Assembly (NCBI GenBank): GCA_039619475.1
Contig: CM077115.1
Span: 143,415,774 to 143,479,773, forward strand
Reading direction: 5' to 3'
Origin: Icerya purchasi
Lineage: Eukaryota; Arthropoda; Insecta; Hemiptera; Monophlebidae
DNA: 64,000 nucleotides
The notes beneath the pieces are model-generated. The model did no database searches, had not been told where the DNA came from, and worked only from the letters and a program-made list of their open reading frames with translations. A program made the translations under genes and the position numbers. The stretch's first letter is position 1; each line of letters opens with the position of its first letter. Positions 48,801 through 61,010 of this stretch are shown in pieces.

Positions 48801-49480
48801 CAGGCCCGGATATTAAGTGTATAATAGGCCTGGGGCTACGGAAATATTAGGGGCCCTTTTCGGAAGTGATAAAATTATCAGTTTTATAGAATAACTAAAT
48901 TTTCTATAATTTAATTTAATTATATTATTTTGAATTCACGAATTAACACGTAATTATTAATGTAAACAAAACTAAATATCATATAGATAATGAGTAGAAT
49001 TTTCGATGCCAAAAAAAAAATACATATATATATATATATATATATAATTTTAAACAATGAATTTTTCAGCAAATTTTAACCAGAGATTTACGTAAAAGGA
49101 TAATGTGTGTGCGTGTGTTGCGCGCGTGTACACACGCGTACACATTCATAGAGACTTTTCCTAAAAACGTAGATTCCGACTCGTTATATCTTTAAAAAGA
49201 AATTTCTGGTACGTTTTTACGAAACTTGAAATTTCACTATTACGAAGTTTCTTCTCCTCTAGGAGGAAATAAAAATGGATACAAAATTATTAACAGATAA
49301 ATGTATTAAAAAATGCACTTGCTCTTGTAAAGTTAATTCTATTTATTTAAAAAAAAAAAAGTTGATGTATATAACAAATGATACGATTAATTTTTTATTA
49401 CATGTCGGAAGTGGATGTCACTTGGGGACCCCTTTATAAGGCGGGGGCCGGGGCTACAGCCCCCCTTAAAACCAGGCCTG
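48801..49480. mobile_element. hAT-type MITE, 680 bp
   Basis: Ends are CAGGCCCGGATAT and, inverted, CAGGCCTGGTTTT. It is flanked by a perfect 8-bp duplication ATAATAGG (48793-48800 and 49481-49488). Subterminal GGCCTGGGGCTACGG on the left and GCCGGGGCTACAGCC on the right are similar. It contains an A-run with (TA)n at 49010-49046 and GTGTGTGCGTGTGTTGCGCG near 49103. No transposase. The exact duplication implies a fairly recent insertion. Confidence 0.88.
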
Positions 49481-49499
49481 ATAATAGGCGCAGTGTTCG

Positions 49500-50890
49500 G
49501 AAAAAATCAGCCTATTACGCTTGGTGATGCAGACGACGTTAATGAGACAAGAGACCTTCAGTGGTTGACAATTTTTGTTTTACTCAAAAAAAAATTGTGA
49601 TAGGTTTTTTTTTAGTCACGTCATGGCAAACCTTGAGGATATGGGGGCACCACTGTACAAACGTCACATGACGTCAACTAGACATCTTGGGGTGTCCCGA
49701 TTGCCTCGTCATCATATGCCTTTTTTCGGTCAGCAGAGATGATAACGTCATATCTATTCTATGAAATACAAGTTTTTCATTTAAATTATTATATTTCCAT
49801 ATTTCTTATATTGAAATTACTGTTTATATAATACTACTAAATAATAATGAATATAATACAAATTTTAAATGATGATAACGCTCGATGTTTATTATGTCAT
49901 TAAAAAAATAAAGACCCAATCTTCTCTTTAGTTCATAATCGTCGTTTTGGGTCGAAAGGAGCTTTTTTTTAAAGCCGATCCAGCCTGTCGAAAGTTATTT
50001 AACCATTTGTAAATTGTATTTGGCAAGGGCAGCGATTTGTATAGGGATTTTTAGGTTTCTTTTAACCTCCCGCTACGTCACAACAAGCGACTGGTCACAT
50101 TTAAAATACATCTCAATCACGAATGTACGACGCTCGGAGCAACCACTCTGTCACCGTGAACGAATGTTACTAATGAAGAAATGGGACGGCAGATTCTTCT
50201 ACTCGGCAACGTTAAATTCGTTTCTCTATCTCTTTTTTTGTGCAAGTTACAATTTTTCAAAACATATCGGTTTTATTCTTTCCGCCCTATACATGAAAAC
50301 AGATACGCATTTGTTATCTTTTAAATGTTTGATTTTATAACAAGAAATTGAAACGTGGCAGCTCATTATTGGATATCCTGGACGCGTTCAAGTAATAAAA
50401 TTATTAGCCTAATGAATTAGTGAAATTTATTATCAAATTGAATAAATAAATTAAATAAATTCTCCCCGTACTCCATTTGCAATATCGAAATTATCATATC
50501 CCATGTTCTCCTTTATTGTCTTACATAAAACACTCTTCGCTCTGCTCTTAACTTTCCAACCACAATTAATGAACTACTCCTGCTAATCATAAAAATTTCC
50601 TAACTTGTCTTTGACAATCACAGTTTATATCACGATTGTAATAGTTTTAACTTAAACCGTATGTTCAAAAGTTTTACCACCGTTAATAAAGTACACTAAT
50701 TTAGCTTAACCGCGCGTTCAAATGTTGTACTAGTTCTAGAAATAGATGCACATATGAAACAGCTAAGTGTCTGTTTAAACCTTAATAATGATCGAACATT
50801 TTTAATTCATTCGATGCTTATAATTCACTTCGTTTACAATGTAACGCTAAAAATATTTTACTTGTTTTTTTTTTATTTAACTGAAATATA
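49500..50890. other. GK5 intron DNA without recognised element
   Basis: No element recognised; an open frame at 50014-50340 is unassigned. Confidence 0.4.
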
Positions 50891-50909
50891 TACTGCATAT
50901 ACATTTTAC

Positions 50910-51003
50910 CTCTTATAGCATTATCTACGACGTTTATAACACTTTGCCATAATTCTTCCGGATCAATTTCACAATAATTTCTTTCGGGACATATTGTCTT
51001 AAT
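50910..51003 (-). CDS. GK5: GK5-like kinase, second exon
   Basis: 94 nt, phase 0 in and phase 1 out. Reads ICPERNYCEIDPEELWQSV, then INVVDNAIRG, matching the GWVEIDP..LW.....V..A.. block directly after the phosphate-1 strand in GK5. Acceptor AACAG before ATTAAG; donor GTAAAA after AGAG. It is about 10 kb downstream of exon 1. The intron that follows is nearly 16 kb and must contain at least one further exon that I did not locate. Confidence 0.85.
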
Positions 51004-51009
51004 CTGTTA

Positions 51010-52850
51010 CAAATAAATATTTGATCAGTATCGCTAACGCTAATAAAAATGTTGGTGGAAATTTCCTGAGCCATGGTAAAAATCGTTTGCATAGGTATGC
51101 GCCGGTTGAACGAAAAATTCGTTCCAACGAAAAGAAATTAATTAAAAAAATAATAATACCGATAAATTTGAATATTTTTAAGATTAATGCACTATAAACG
51201 CAATTTATTGTTCCATAGGAATATGGCGGCGGATATTCTTTAGTATATAGAAGAATGTGAGGTGTATTTTTTTTATCATTCACCGTTTTTTTGTTTCTTT
51301 TTATATTTGTTTACTCTTAACCTTTTACCGTGCGAATTGAGATTCAAATGATTCTTCATTTATTTGAAAGCGACACGATACCGCGGATAAGTATAAATTT
51401 AAAAAAAAAGAAAAAAAAACTTCCTTGAAAAATATTTTTTTGAACTGAATATAAAGTGAAACACGAAATGGTTGAAGAATTTTTGAAAATGTCTACAGCT
51501 CGTTTTGCAGTAAAAAAGAATCTATTGAAAAAAGGAAAACATTTTTTTTTTTGATAAAAGATTACTTATTACGATCATTCTTAAACAAGATGACCTTTTT
51601 TTTTTGGAGCTAGCACAAAATTCAGTTTGCAATAATAATTGAATTGTATTGCAATTATAATTAAATATTTCTGATATTTTTAATACTTGACTTATAAAAA
51701 ATGAGTGACTGTATACACCCCCATTAAATAGTTCCTAATTATTATTGCAATTTAAATCTGTAGCCGACCCTACAAAGTTCAACGTTGTTCAAAAATAAGC
51801 ATAATATTTTCATGTACATTACTCAAAAATATATTATCTTTATCGAGTAAATATTTTTTATTTCTTACCGCATTTTTTAGTAATTTTGAGGAAATTTTGA
51901 AAGCGATGTATTTTTGTTTTTTTTTTAATTATTTTATTTCATAATTTTTAGTAAAAATATTGTTTAATGAAAATATGGACAAACCTAAAAATTCTACCTT
52001 CCGTACTGCAATAAAGTTAAGCATCGCTTTAAAAAAATGAAATTAAGACGTAATATTTCGGTCAGTAATGAGTTTCTAATTATTATGTTACGGAGCTTTT
52101 AAATTCGTTTCCTTTTATTGAGTATACGTTTCCATAGTTACTATCATTGAAAACTTTTCAATTCATTCACGCTGATCGTCCTTTAATTTTAAAATGTTAG
52201 TCCTTCAATATTAAAATTTTATAGGTTCATATTTTTTTTCTGTTTTTTACTGCTGGAAAAACATAAATAAATAAAAAAAAATGTATTCAACTGCTACAGA
52301 ACAGATTGTATAGTAGACTTTCAAAAATTTTTTAACTAATTTTTGTCTGTTTATACTAAAAATTCGTTTTATTTATTCCAATCTACGTTCGCGGAATTGA
52401 TATTTAAGTTAATCGCATTTGTTATATTGAAAATTTTTCTAAAGAAACTGATTTTTCAAGTGTTATGTGATGATTACTCTCACTGATACTCATCAGTACT
52501 ATACTAAATTATCCGTGACTACTGGTACACTGGAATCATTAAAATCGGTCCTCGAGGGGAAACAATTGAAAAAAAAAACCTCGCGACGAACATCGAACAT
52601 AAAACTTTCTCGTTTTGAAGGCGGTAAAAATGTGAACTCCCGAAAATTTTTAAATTTAAAGAACGGTGAACGCGAGTGACTTGAAATATTATCAATGGCA
52701 ATAATCATGGAAATGTAAATTCAAAGGAAGAAAACGACTTTAAAAGTTCCGCAACGCATTTTTTACAAACTCATCACTGACGGAAGTATTAAAATTATTT
52801 GGTGGAGAAAAACAAGATACCGATCAAAATAGTTCTGATGCATTTCGCGT
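51010..52850. other. GK5 intron DNA, AT-rich
   Basis: Mostly low-complexity AT. An open frame at 52467-52679 on the plus strand is rich in K, S and T and may belong to the hAT relic that follows, but it has no recognisable domain. Confidence 0.4.
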
Positions 52851-52859
52851 GAATACTAT

Positions 52860-53245
52860 GTGTCATTGTCGATGAATTATCTGCCGAGCTTGAAAAAGGA
52901 CATAAAACCTATAAATATATAATAAACATTTTCGGTTTTTTAATAAAATTACCATTTATCAATGAAATACGACTCAAAGGAAAAAACTTAGTAGTCGACG
53001 TTTATTCCGAAGATTTAGAAATAAATTTTGTTACACGAGTATCTATATTAATTGATATTTTTCCAAATATTTACATAGCTTATAGATTGTTAGTAACTAT
53101 TTCGATTGCGAATAATGAGTCTAAACGACCTTTTTCTATACTTAAAAATGATCAAAAATATGTACAGATCATTAATGCTACAAGATCGACTTTCAGCTTT
53201 GTCGATCATGTGTATAGAAAAAGACTTATATAAAGGTCTTTAGTT
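52860..53245 (+). pseudogene. hAT/ZMYM1-like transposase C-terminal relic
   Basis: Near 53050-53235 one frame reads FPNIYIAYRLLVTISIANNE, SKRPFSILKNDQKYVQ, then an arginine-rich end to HVYRKRLI. This matches the hAT C-terminal dimerisation block (FPN..IA.R.LLTIPVT.A..ERSFS.LK..K.YLRS) with A..ER replaced by N.ESKRP. Upstream, VDVYSEDLEINF fits the preceding helix. Frameshifted; the N-terminal RNase H-like core is not recognisable. Confidence 0.7.
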
Positions 53246-54282
53246 CTACTGACTTAATAGGTTTGCTAAAAAAAAAAAAAAACGAGGAAAACATCGTTTA
53301 ATCGAATATTTTATTGTATTATCTACAATTTTAATATTTTGATTTATTATTACAATCATATTATATTTATATATCTAGGCGTAAATTTATCTATTACACA
53401 ATTTACACAAAATCAATAACCTTATTAGTTTCTTAAATTTTTAAACTAAAAATATAATAAATGAAAAGCGTAATTTACTACATCACGTGATCTCTTATAA
53501 CGAAATTAAATAAATATACCTCTCTAATAAGAGAGACATAGATCGGTTTGCGTGAAAATGGTAAAATATATTCTTCTACTGCCTATTTCAACGAGTTCGC
53601 TGGGATGCGGTCGAATTGGTTCCCGTAATAAACTGAAATTACTACATTAGCTGATCGAACTGGTTCCCACTATTACTAGAATGATTGATGAATTGGGTTT
53701 ATGTACTTTATTAAAGCGTGATATTTGACTAAAAAATTTTTGATAGTAGTGGTGAGTTTTGCATAAGAAATGGCACGTTAAGTAAAATTAATTTACCCCT
53801 GATTGCAATTGATTTTTTTTTTTTTTTTTCTTTTTGGAACATATAGACAAGAAATATAAATCGTGAACACAGAAGTGTTGAGCTGTGTGAACACTGCATT
53901 CATTGGTAAAGTATTATAAAAGTGGTGCTAAATGTAGTTTTATTTATTTTCCATTTATAGTTCAGATTTTTTAAAAACAGATAATAATAATACACAAATT
54001 GAAGACAGCTTGCAACATAGATGTGCGATATCGCTTGCAAAGTAAGGGAAGAAAAGCGTTTTAAATATATCCATAGTTAAAAGTAATAAAAAAAATTATA
54101 ATACATAATGTATATATTGATGGAAAGGATTATAAATTATACAAAAAGTAAAGGAAAATGTACAATCAATATGCCTTTCAGAATTTGAAATCACGACGAA
54201 AGTTCATGTAGCAGGCATGAACCTAAAGCTTACTTATTTAAAACTTCAACTCGTGTTATCTGTTCCCGCTGATGATATTCCG

Positions 54283-56030
54283 TCATAGCTCTCTGGTTAC
54301 AAATTGTTTTTTTTGTTTATTCCCATTTATGCTGCGGAGCTTTATATACGTTTTACATTGAATGTTTTTTGTAGAGTACTTGCATAAAATAAAAAATATT
54401 GCGATGAGCGCTGTTAAATGATTAATTTCGTTTGGCATGAAACGATTCGCAGCAGTTTGTAGAGTTCCATCGCACGCACCAAAAAAATTGGCCCACATAT
54501 CTATATCCGGTGGAAAATTACAGCCGGGTGCTATGTAGGTATCATGAACATAATCAAAAAATCGATCAGTTCTTTCGCTTACAGGTTTTAGAGCCATCAG
54601 GTCACTATAAAAACAAGCATCTACACATCAGTAGCAAATAGAAAAGGTAATCAAAAAAAAACAACAATTTTAACAACTGTCCAATTTCGGAATTATCGTG
54701 TCTTTTTAAATTCATTTGTAAGTCCAATTTTTTGAATAGCACTCCACCATGACGCTGAGATAAATAAAATCTGCAGCCGCGAATTGTGGCCATTCTGAAG
54801 GAAGTGCATCTACACTAGAGGTGTGTAACTCAGTAACTCAGTAACTCTTTTGACTCACTAATTCAGTAGTCTACAGAATTAAAACAAATTACTCTGTGAT
54901 CTATGATTGTAACAGATGTTTAATTTACAAAGAAATTTTAATTTACAAAACAACGCAACTAACAAGAATTTTTTAAGTGCTTTAATAATTACTACTTTGC
55001 TGTATTAGTCTCAAAACAACTGAACAAATTTAGAATTTGTTGTTAAAACAATTTAATAACAGGCTGTTAATTAGCTTGTAATTCCAAATATGAAGTTGTT
55101 TAACTTCATTTGTTCAGTTGTTTTGAGACTAATACAGCAAAGTAGTAATTATTAAAGCACTTAAAAAATTCTTATTAGTTGCGTTGTTTTGTAAATTAAA
55201 ATTTCTTTGTAAATTAAACATCTGTTACAATCATAGATCACAGGGTAATTTGTTTTAATTCTGTAGACTACTGAATTAGTGAGTCAAAAGAGTTACTGAG
55301 TTACTGAGTTACACACCTCTAATGTATAGATTTTTCGAAATCAACAAACCCTGCGTCTGCGCTGTCAAAGAACCGGCGAGTTTGTTTAAAACTATTTCAT
55401 TATAGCTTCTATCCTTCTTACCAGGTAGTAGTAAATACTACCGGTGGTGGTACGTAAACATTTCCCGATTTTATAAATACCTTAAAGACTCGATAGAAAC
55501 ACATTTCGGAAAACTTTTGTACCTGTATCGGTTTTTTTTCATCTTCTCCAAATTATGAAAATATGGATGATATTATTTAGAAAATTATTATGGAAAACGA
55601 AATTTTCACCGCCAAATTCATTCTTGTTGACCGAATCTCGTGTAAGCTGAGTTTTTTGGTAACGTCGTAGGCATTTCTCTTTGTTTAGCTGCACGCAGAT
55701 TTCTCATCGTAACTAATTCAAATCATGCGCATTCAGTAACCCACCATTGCCGTTGGAAACAATTTCGCTGCGAATAATTTTCGATGGTTTTTCACACTAA
55801 GAAGTTTTCGATATCCGTATTTTCCCCATTTTAGAGTGAATTACTCAGTTTCTGAAGCGTTAAAGTATCATTTTCTATTCCATAATTTTGATACTAGAAA
55901 ATTCTTCGCTGATAATATTTTGTTCATGTAGTTTTACGAAAGCGTTGCATCCTCGTCCGGTACAATTCCATCTTCCTAATCCATCGGCCAATTTTTTTTT
56001 TGGTAACCGAATTTATAATCGTGTATCGCA
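54283..56030 (-). pseudogene. FLYWCH-MULE transposase, broken
   Basis: From high to low coordinate on the minus strand: a FLYWCH-type zinc finger near 55920-56000 (KLADGLGRWNCTGRGCNAFV, with K and L following), MRNLRAAKQREMPT near 55650-55700, a core piece with YVPPP and the LLP-like turn near 55430-55460, VDFEKSIH near 55330-55350, the 506-bp foldback insertion, IRGCRFYLSQ plus, one frame over, SWWSAIQKIGLTNEFKK near 54720-54790, then HDNSEIGQLLK, and finally FDYVHDTYIAPGCNFPPD, MWANFFGACDGTLQTAANRF near 54420-54560. This follows MULE transposases of insects: DFE.A.H, ..GCRFHL.QSWWRKIQ..GL, SEIG.WL, FFDYV...YI...FPP..WA. The last H of the usual CESFH is lost. Confidence 0.8.
54816..55321. 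mobile_element. Young 506-bp foldback element inside the MULE relic
   Basis: Arms 54816-55027 and 55110-55321 (about 212 bp each) are nearly identical reverse complements starting TAGAGGTGTGTAACTCAGTA. Only a few bases differ, for example AACAAG against CTTATT-side sequence and CTGTG against CAGGG. The TAGAGGTG end is of hAT style. Flanking ATCTACAC and ATGTATAG match at 5 of 8. MULE coding sequence reads on both sides, so this is a clear insertion. The spacer is about 82 bp with a small palindrome, TGAAGTTGTTTAACTTCA. Confidence 0.85.
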
Positions 56031-56169
56031 AGTAGTTTTCTCTCTTTCTCGCTAAACATAAATTCCATTATAAATCGGAGTAAATAAGTAATATTTTGAT
56101 AACTAATGCAACACAAACCCAAGACATGCTAAGCCCTTCACCACGCATAAACTTATTAAAAAAGCATAT

Positions 56170-56560
56170 CGCGAATGAAATTACTAAAATCTAGACAGGT
56201 CGCAAAACCTACACACTTCTTCCCTAACGTAAAAAATAAACTTAAAATTAAAAATTTAGATATTACATTTTTCAATGCCCAGTTACTCTTAGGTCGTGGC
56301 AACTTTGGAGAATATCTCCACAGATTCAACAATAACAGATACACCAAACTGTCTGTTATGTGCACCAAATAATGTAGATAATATCCAACACACAATCTTC
56401 ACCCGCAATATTTTCAATCATTTAAAGAACCAATTTAATATTAGCCCAAATATGTCCCTAAACATTAATAAAACGAATACTTCCAAACTATTGCCCTACT
56501 TCCACGCCTTAATGAAAGAAAAACTAACCCTGAAACCGAGTGATCAATCTCCATGATTAC
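56170..56560 (+). pseudogene. LINE ORF2 C-terminal zinc-finger fragment
   Basis: In two adjacent frames: LLLGRGNFGEYLHRFNNNRY, then CLLCAPNNVDNIQHTIFTRN. This is the LL.G.G.F..YLHRF....SP.C.C......EH.IF.C ending of R1-type LINE ORF2. The final Cys is replaced by Thr (IFT). The remaining ~50 residues run to a stop at 56556. Confidence 0.65.
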
Positions 56561-56569
56561 TTTTATAAA

Positions 56570-57290
56570 TATGTATAGTTTAACACCTACCTAGTCTGTA
56601 ATAGAAATAATGTTCACCACATAAATTACATTAGAATTATCTAATAATATACAATAATATTTATGTTAATTATTATACATAAGATGTAATATATTTAAGT
56701 GTATTATGCTCATAATCCAACAGGTACATTTATACACATACTATAATTTACATATTTATATTACTATATTTTACTAATTATAGTGGTGTCTAAGTAACCA
56801 CATCACCGCTGCATTTACAATATTGTTTATTATATCTTTACTCTAATAGTTTGTGTTAGATTTTAAATACCCACCACACTCACCACACAAAGTTAAAGAT
56901 TGTCAAAGCTTACTATGTTTTATACATTAAGTACACTGAATAATATGGTTGTACACAGAATGTAATAATAAACTTGCTCCATCGGTAACGTCCGAACTGG
57001 GGAACCAAAAACTAACAGTGTATAACCACTTTATATCATCAAAAGACAGAATACTAACTCAAATAAAATCGGAAAACAATCTGACCCGCATACAAATGAG
57101 AAACAGTCGTTCTATTATGACTCATACGGCCCCATATGCGAAGAATAAGAACGGTAGTAATAAAATTAACAACAAACATCAATAACAACAGCGATAAAAG
57201 ACTTGGTCAGTTTCATCTCAGGTTAAAAAAAGGACAGATCTGACATATCAATAGAACCGGAATCAATTCAGCTAACTTCAAAATCAAGTT
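56570..57290. other. Non-coding AT-rich stretch
   Basis: Contains an unrecognised plus-strand frame at 56949-57185, rich in N, K and T. Confidence 0.35.
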
Positions 57291-57299
57291 TATCTACGG

Positions 57300-57375
57300 G
57301 AACCAATTCGACCAGCAAAATCTTACCCCTGAACCAATTCGACCAGCAAAATCTTACCCGCGAACCAATTCGACA
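57300..57375. repeat. 31-bp tandem repeat, 2.4 copies
   Basis: GAACCAATTCGACCAGCAAA then ATCTTACCCCT; units start at 57300, 57331 and 57362. Matches the inverted motif near 53610-53667. Confidence 0.9.
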
Positions 57376-57399
57376 ACTACCTTCGCTGGGCGGGAAAAT

Positions 57400-60300
57400 G
57401 TAGTTTGTGATGTTAAATTAATTTTTCTTTCTTTAATATACGTTGTTCAATATTATCATTTGTTACTAAATATATGTGCGGGTAATAAATGCAATTGAAT
57501 TTATTCGATATTTAAGTTTTTCCAAAATTTTATTTTACTTCTATTGGTCGCACCTACACGAAATATTTTTATTATATGAAAATTTATATAATTATCAACA
57601 ACATTAGTAGTTAATTTCGTCGCTTTCGAATACTTAATCGAAACAAATAAAATAATATGACTTAAAGCAAATAAAAAATAAATAATGAGTAAATAAGGAA
57701 ATCTGAATAGCATAAAAGACAACTGAATGTTTAAAAAAGTTTTAATACAAAACACGGAAATGCGTAAGATGAGTTCTTTAAAAAAAAAAAAAAAAATTGC
57801 TCGTTAAGTGAAACAAGGCAGGATTTGCTCGCTCATTTCTTTCGACTATTTGGCCTTGCCATTAATTTACAGTTTACATATAATTACATTGAACATTATT
57901 ACGCAATTACAAAACATACTCTTTACAATGCTCGCAAGCAATTTTTAGAATAAAAATTAATTAGAATAAAGTATTATTTATGACACGATTTTAATTTTTA
58001 CTTTTATGTAATGAAATTTTTTAACTTCTTTTCAATCGTACAAAAGGGATTTCCTGATAGATTTTATTCAAATGTGTATTTTTTATAGAGGTGGTGTTTA
58101 GTTTTTACATGTCGGACAATTTACAAAGTTGGAAAAGACAGTGTAGAAAACGAATCCCATCGATCTGAACTCTTAAAAAAAAAAAAAACAAAACAAAGAT
58201 TGGCCCCAGAAACACAATCTATGCTTGCCATTACAAGTACAAGACCAAGGAGAACCAACTTATACGTAACTTTTATAAGTAATCAATTAGCCCATCGGAA
58301 CTTTCTAGAAAACGTAGAAAAAATCAGCAAAATAATATTGTTATATTGAGAAAAAATCGATGATAACGAATAGCCCAAAAAAACTACGCCGATATTCAAG
58401 CACAAAAATCGACTTAAACAAACTCGGGAATCGTAAATTAGAAAAATGTTTTCTAGTATCGTAAAAAGTTTTCACAAAAACAGTGCCATACGTAAACGAC
58501 TCATATGCAATATAAGTAAAGATGCTCTTTATTTGATACCGTTTGATTAATCTTTAGTAGAGAAAAATAGAACACTAGCATGAAGAATTGGTAGCATGCA
58601 TGAAGGGTAGAAGACTTTTCACATTTTAGATTTTGCAATATAAATTTAATTTCAAGACATTTCACTTAAAAGAGAAAAAAACATCGGTACAAATAGACAT
58701 AGAAGGAATCCTGTTACCTCTTACCTTACAAAAACTTCACCTACACATATAGTTTTAAGTTTTTAAATATGACAAAAGAATGCCGAAATAATTCGCAATA
58801 GTACGCCATGTGAAAAAAGCGTTAAATGGCTAATATAAAAGTTTATTTCCATTTTTTCTTTTTTTTTTTATTCAGAACTATTTTAAATTATAATAATATT
58901 ATCGATCTAGATGAAGGATGGTTTTCGTGATTGCTAAAATTATTCACACGTCTATGTGTTCGGGGTAAAAACCTCAACAATTTATATTCCAATTCTAACG
59001 TTTCCAAACAAATTACATGAATTGTTTCGACACGATTTCTACCCAAAATAGGCTTGTGGATAATAAGTATTGTTTTCAAAAAGTTAAAACGTGAAATTTT
59101 TGCATGAAATTAAAAAATCAAAAATGTACGTTGTTATCGAACGCTTCAAACTTAAATTAGTGTTCCGTTATTATGTAGTATTCATATCAGGGAGAAATTC
59201 AAGAAAAACTAATTTTGACCGCCAAAATTCTGCAAAAGCAAGAATACACGATTTAGTTATCATTAATTTGGATAATGAAAATTTGAATATTTTTCAACGT
59301 ATTCCACTGATAAGGTTTCGAATAAACAGTACATTTGTCAGGAAGTGTAAACGCTTCAGTGAAATACAAAACACATTCATATCTAGAGCCACATCGCCAC
59401 ATTATCAATCCGTTCGTTAGTGATACAAACTTCAAAACTTATTACGCATTTAACTTATTTCAAATAATACCGCTATACTTTTTGACATCTCACAAACGCG
59501 CGGATGTTTAGAATCAAATAGTGACGATTCCACAAAAAAAAAAAGATTTCAAATAATTTGAAAAACATGTTGCATATATTAAAATATCTCGACTGTAGAA
59601 AGGACATTAATAGAATTTTGTTTTCCAAGTGCTGTCTTATGTATAGAAGTGCTCTTCATACCGGAAAAAACTAAAAAATCAAATTTCATGAATTTAGATG
59701 CTTATGCTGTTATGAAAGTTTCGTACGAATCATGGCGAAAATATCGTCAGATAATCCTAATATTCTACGTTGTTTTACAATTATTTAAAATTATCGACCC
59801 TCTATCGTACTATTTACGAACGGAGCGTTTGAATATTTAAGAACGAAATACCGAATAATAAAATCAATATTAGCAGAGTTAAACAACAAACAAATTTACT
59901 ATCATATATGAGAAACTACAAAGAAATTTGTGACCGATTCGATTAATAACACTGAAACACAGTTCTGATATAGTTACCAAAATGTCTATCACAAATATAA
60001 CCATATAAGGGCGGTGCGGTGTAGAAGCTGAAATGTTCGTTGCTGAACAACCGATTGACAAAAATAATAGATACAGGAACACATTTAGTATAATTCTCAC
60101 CATAATTTTTGTATGTAGTAACGAAAAAACGCTTCACAGCAAATTTCATTGTATATGTAAGAATTTACATCTACGGATTTTAATAATTAATATTTAATAC
60201 GATTTTCTAGTAAAACTATTAATGTTATGTTTTTATTCTATTTTAAACACAACTATCTTCGATCTTTTACCTTTTTTATTTATTTCTAATTTTCATTTTG

Positions 60301-61005
60301 TAATTTAAATGAAAATAGTTCAATGAGAAATATATATATATTTAAACTTGCTCACGGACAAAGAATTCGTATTGGATTATTAACAAAAATAAAAAAGAAA
60401 TAAAGTCTAATTAAATTCTTTCTAGTAATTTACTATTAAAATTCTAAACTACCATTTTTTAGGTGCAATTTTATAATTTCGTTTTATTTTTCACCTTTAA
60501 AAATAAAACAAAAGTTAAATTAAAAATTGTAACAACTATGTATTTTTAAAACATCTGTAAATTTCTAAAGAGGCCGGCTATTTGATTTTCTTTATGAAAC
60601 AAGGGGTATTTCTCAAATCTACAGCCTACCGTAGAAGATTTTACGTAATTATATAATTTTCCTCCCCAAAAAGGCTCTCTGGATTGAACCCGTGATTTAA
60701 CTGATTTATATTCTAAGAAAATGTTAACGAAATAAAAGGAAAATTTATTTAAAAACAATCTACAGACACTTACGGATGAATTATTCAAAATAGATGTTAC
60801 TATGAAAATCTTACAATTACAACAGCTCTATTTGAGACTCTTTAGAATTAGATATACGAAATTACTACAAAAAAGATAACATCTTCGAAGAATAAAATTA
60901 AACAAATACACGAAGCTCCATCCACCTTCGTTACTGTATTGAACAAAACGATGTAATAACAAGCGTTTATTCTTCATAATATCATATAAAACTGATAATC
61001 CCTAA
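57400..61005. other. GK5 first intron DNA without recognised element
   Basis: AT-rich; several open frames under 110 codons but none with recognisable motifs. Confidence 0.4.
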
Positions 61006-61010
61006 CTTAC

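Larger units (their letters stand above)
53605..57375 (-). mobile_element. FLYWCH-MULE DNA transposon relic with inverted subterminal repeats
   Basis: A MULE transposase relic on the minus strand (54283-56030) is bracketed by oppositely oriented arrays of one motif. On the left are GTCGAATTGGTTCCCG (53610) and GATCGAACTGGTTCCC (53653). On the right are three copies of GAACCAATTCGAC (57300, 57331, 57362), which is the same motif inverted. CGCTGGG also occurs outermost on both sides. I infer these are the transposon ends, which would give a ~3.8-kb element. Within it are a foldback insertion (54816-55321) and a LINE tail (56170-56560). No target duplication was identified. Confidence 0.55.

Noticed and set aside
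50014..50340. Plus-strand 108-codon frame
   Set aside because: No domain, no splice or promoter context, and composition like other chance frames here.
59091..59420. Plus-strand 109-codon frame
   Set aside because: Basic, low-information composition; a similar-length chance ORF is expected in DNA of this length.
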